The position numbers and the translations under genes were made by a program. The notes beneath the pieces were generated by a model. The model ran no database searches and had not been told where the DNA came from. It was given only the letters and a program-made list of their open reading frames with translations. Below are positions 39,658 through 41,062 of a stretch of 41,062 nt of DNA, one piece after another. Source of the DNA: Coxiellaceae bacterium (GTDB lineage Bacteria; Pseudomonadota; Gammaproteobacteria; Comchoanobacterales; Comchoanobacteraceae); the NCBI GenBank assembly GCA_902601155.1, contig CACKMC010000006.1, positions 1 to 41,062 on the forward strand. The letters run 5' to 3'. The first letter of the stretch is position 1, and every line of letters begins with the position of its first letter.

Positions 39658-39694
39658 AGGGGTATGTTGTGATGAAAAAGAGGCAGAAGGCTGT

Positions 39695-40813
39695 TTAATC
39701 GAGCGCCACAGAGTCCGTGGGATGATGCAAAAAAAGGCCCGCTTTACTACGCGACTTAAAGTACTGCTGGTCATATAATTCATTCAGAAAGGCTTCACGC
39801 AATGGTTGATTAAAACCCCACTTCTCAGGATAAGCCAGCACTTTTTTCAATGCCACTTCATCTTTTATGTCGTAAGTCATGTCACCAAAATTATAAAATG
39901 CCTCTCCTGCCGTCATGACAGGTTTGTCAAAAAAGAAGGCCTGAAAACCCATCGATGAGTTGACTGTGAGAAGCGCCTGACATGACTTCATCAATTCAAC
40001 GCTATCGACTTTATTGACAATCACAAAAGCGTCATGTGCATATTGAGACAAAAGATCCTCATATGATTGTTTAGATGAAGGATGCGCTTTGACATACAAA
40101 GCCCAATCAGATGGCAAGGCATACGACAGTCGGTGTAGTATCGCAAGCCATTCATCCATACTGTAAACCCAACGACCGTATAAGGTAAGTTGTGAGTCAC
40201 CTGACACCTGTAGCGGACAAAAAATATACCGCTTCTGGAGCATGCCTTGTGATGCATTGCCTTGTTGAACAAAGGGTGATGCCGAAGGACGTGCTGTAAT
40301 CGAAGATTGCCAAGCCAAATATCGCTTAGGATCTCCCTGACTTGGACGCGATAAATAATAATCAGATGATCGGGACAAGGCACAGCCCGCATTGATGCCC
40401 TCAGAGTCGGCCACAAAATAACCAGGTAATGCAGCGTGTTCAAGGAATAAACGCTTCACATTGGCATGCTTTGCAGCCAACATAAACATGGCACGGGTCC
40501 CTTTGACACCATTCCAACTTACCGCCACCACCTGACGATGCTTAAGAAAATAACGGTAACAACGCCAATAAACCATGGTATAATAAATCACTTTGATGCG
40601 AGAGTGGCTACAACCTTGTGCCAAGAAATACTGTCGGACTTGATGCCACACGTGACGAGAAAAAGGCACTGACCATCCCATACAGAAATAACCACACCAA
40701 GACACTTTTGCAAATAACCGCTGAATATCATGATAATTAAATCGACGATGATGAGGACTGGCGCGTCGTCTTCTACAAAAAGACGATAAAGGCATCAAAA
40801 TAATATAATGCAT
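39695..40813 (-). CDS. Capsule polysaccharide biosynthesis protein, KpsC/KpsS-like
   Basis: 372 residues. The segments VKRLFLEHAALPGYFVADSE followed by GINAGCALSRSSDYY, the later YIFCPLQVSGDSQLTLYG, and LLTVNSSMGFQAFFFDKPVM followed by GEAFYNFGDMTYD match the capsule-synthesis family that includes Kdo transferases of capsule linkers (KpsC, KpsS). Residues in LYVKAHPSS resemble the family's nucleotide-sugar site. It stands alone here, without other capsule or transport genes. The N-terminus is basic (SSFCRRRRASPHHRR). No signal peptide. The substrate is unknown. It lies between parS sites 8 and 9. Confidence 0.8.
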   Translation of the reverse strand: MHYIILMPLSSFCRRRRASPHHRRFNYHDIQRLFAKVSWCGYFCMGWSVPFSRHVWHQVRQYFLAQGCSHSRIKVIYYTMVYWRCYRYFLKHRQVVAVSWNGVKGTRAMFMLAAKHANVKRLFLEHAALPGYFVADSEGINAGCALSRSSDYYLSRPSQGDPKRYLAWQSSITARPSASPFVQQGNASQGMLQKRYIFCPLQVSGDSQLTLYGRWVYSMDEWLAILHRLSYALPSDWALYVKAHPSSKQSYEDLLSQYAHDAFVIVNKVDSVELMKSCQALLTVNSSMGFQAFFFDKPVMTAGEAFYNFGDMTYDIKDEVALKKVLAYPEKWGFNQPLREAFLNELYDQQYFKSRSKAGLFLHHPTDSVALD

Positions 40814-40856
40814 GTCCTCCTCCTAATCGCACCTAAACAAGTTTTTTTCTTCCGCA

Positions 40857-40872
40857 TGTTTCACGTGAAACA
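40857..40872. other. parS: parS site 9, perfect palindrome
   Basis: TGTTTCACGTGAAACA in the gap between the capsule gene and the divergent helicase gene, 44 bases upstream of the capsule gene start. It is about 1.2 kb from site 8 and is the outermost site in the window. Confidence 0.92.
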
Positions 40873-40965
40873 TCTCATATGTGACGGGCACCTTTTTCTG
40901 TGTTAAGATAGCACAAGATCAACTAGCAAAACAATGTCTTTCGTTATCTTTACTTTGGAGTTTCC

Positions 40966-41062
40966 ATGATGTCCTGTCCCGTTTTACAGCAACTTAGCAC
41001 GCCCTTACAAAAAACCATTGCCTCGCTTGGCTTTGAACAACTCACCCCGATTCAAAAGGAAG
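40966..41062 (+). CDS. DEAD-box RNA helicase, N-terminal fragment cut by the window edge
   Basis: Only 32 codons are visible. The segment SLGFEQLTPIQKE matches the Q motif (aromatic residue, then T-P-I-Q) that recognises adenine in DEAD-box helicases. A GGAG lies 6 bases before the first of two adjacent ATGs (40966 and 40969). The subfamily (RhlE-, SrmB- or DbpA-like) cannot be told from this fragment. Confidence 0.75.
   Translation, partial: MMSCPVLQQLSTPLQKTIASLGFEQLTPIQKE

Larger units (their letters stand above)
38935..39694. other. Non-coding centromere-like region
   Basis: About 760 bases without a credible gene, between xth and the capsule gene on the other strand. Six parS-like sites lie inside it, spaced roughly 50-180 bases apart, and three more lie at its edges or beyond. 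I saw no cluster of DnaA boxes (TTATCCACA) and no tRNA-like fold here. Confidence 0.8.

Noticed and set aside
38935-39694. Possible tRNA, small RNA or CRISPR array in the non-coding region with repeated 16-mers
   Set aside because: The repeats are irregularly spaced palindromes of the parS type, not repeat-spacer units, and no cloverleaf was seen.

Overview
The window is a stretch of gammaproteobacterial chromosome. Three things support this: the order atpI-B-E-F-H-A-G-D-C, the EF-P modification pair EpmA/EpmB next to efp, and LPS synthesis (WaaA) together with the C5 heme pathway (HemL, HemC). Several large, unrecognised proteins sit between the housekeeping genes: ankyrin-like helical repeats, coiled coils joined to membrane hairpins, and very basic tails. 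That mix is typical of host-associated or intracellular lineages such as the Legionellales, but the genus cannot be fixed from this sequence.

Layout. 1-4386 (+): the 3' part of rsmB, then two adjacent paralogous genes of unknown function. 4383-12953 (-): the complete F1Fo ATP synthase operon led by atpI, followed by rho. 13000-16689 (+): two unrecognised helical-repeat proteins with similar Ser/Asp-rich tails. 16785-22281 (+): six genes in which every junction overlaps (two M16 peptidases, rsmD, rsmG, parA, parB). 22172-23293 (-): a PAP2-type membrane phosphatase overlapping the end of parB. 23389-24303 (+): a membrane-anchored AAA ATPase of the ExeA/DamX type. 24477-30651 (+): an AT-richer accessory block of three unrecognised genes. 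The first and third of these share a gapless ~460-bp 3' module encoding a membrane domain. 30734-33146 (-): rubredoxin, alpha/beta hydrolase, hemC and a PlsC-like acyltransferase, divergent from hemL-waaA (33222-35797, +). 35712-36671 (-): epmB. 36712-38934 (+): efp-epmA-xth. 38117-40872: nine parS-like centromere sites, two of them built into coding sequence, around a 760-bp non-coding stretch. 39695-40813 (-): a KpsC/KpsS-like capsule protein. 40966 to the end (+): the start of a DEAD-box helicase gene.

How the parts relate. ParA and ParB (20.6-22.3 kb) should act on the parS cluster 16-19 kb away, so this window probably lies in the chromosome's segregation domain and therefore near the origin. 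No convincing oriC was seen. EpmB isomerises lysine, EpmA attaches beta-lysine to Lys34 of EF-P, and all three genes are adjacent. The best candidates for undescribed biology are the 24.5-30.7 kb block, the 1.3-4.4 kb paralogue pair, the 13.0-16.7 kb pair, and the parS sites embedded in genes. No tRNA, rRNA, CRISPR array or insertion sequence was recognised.
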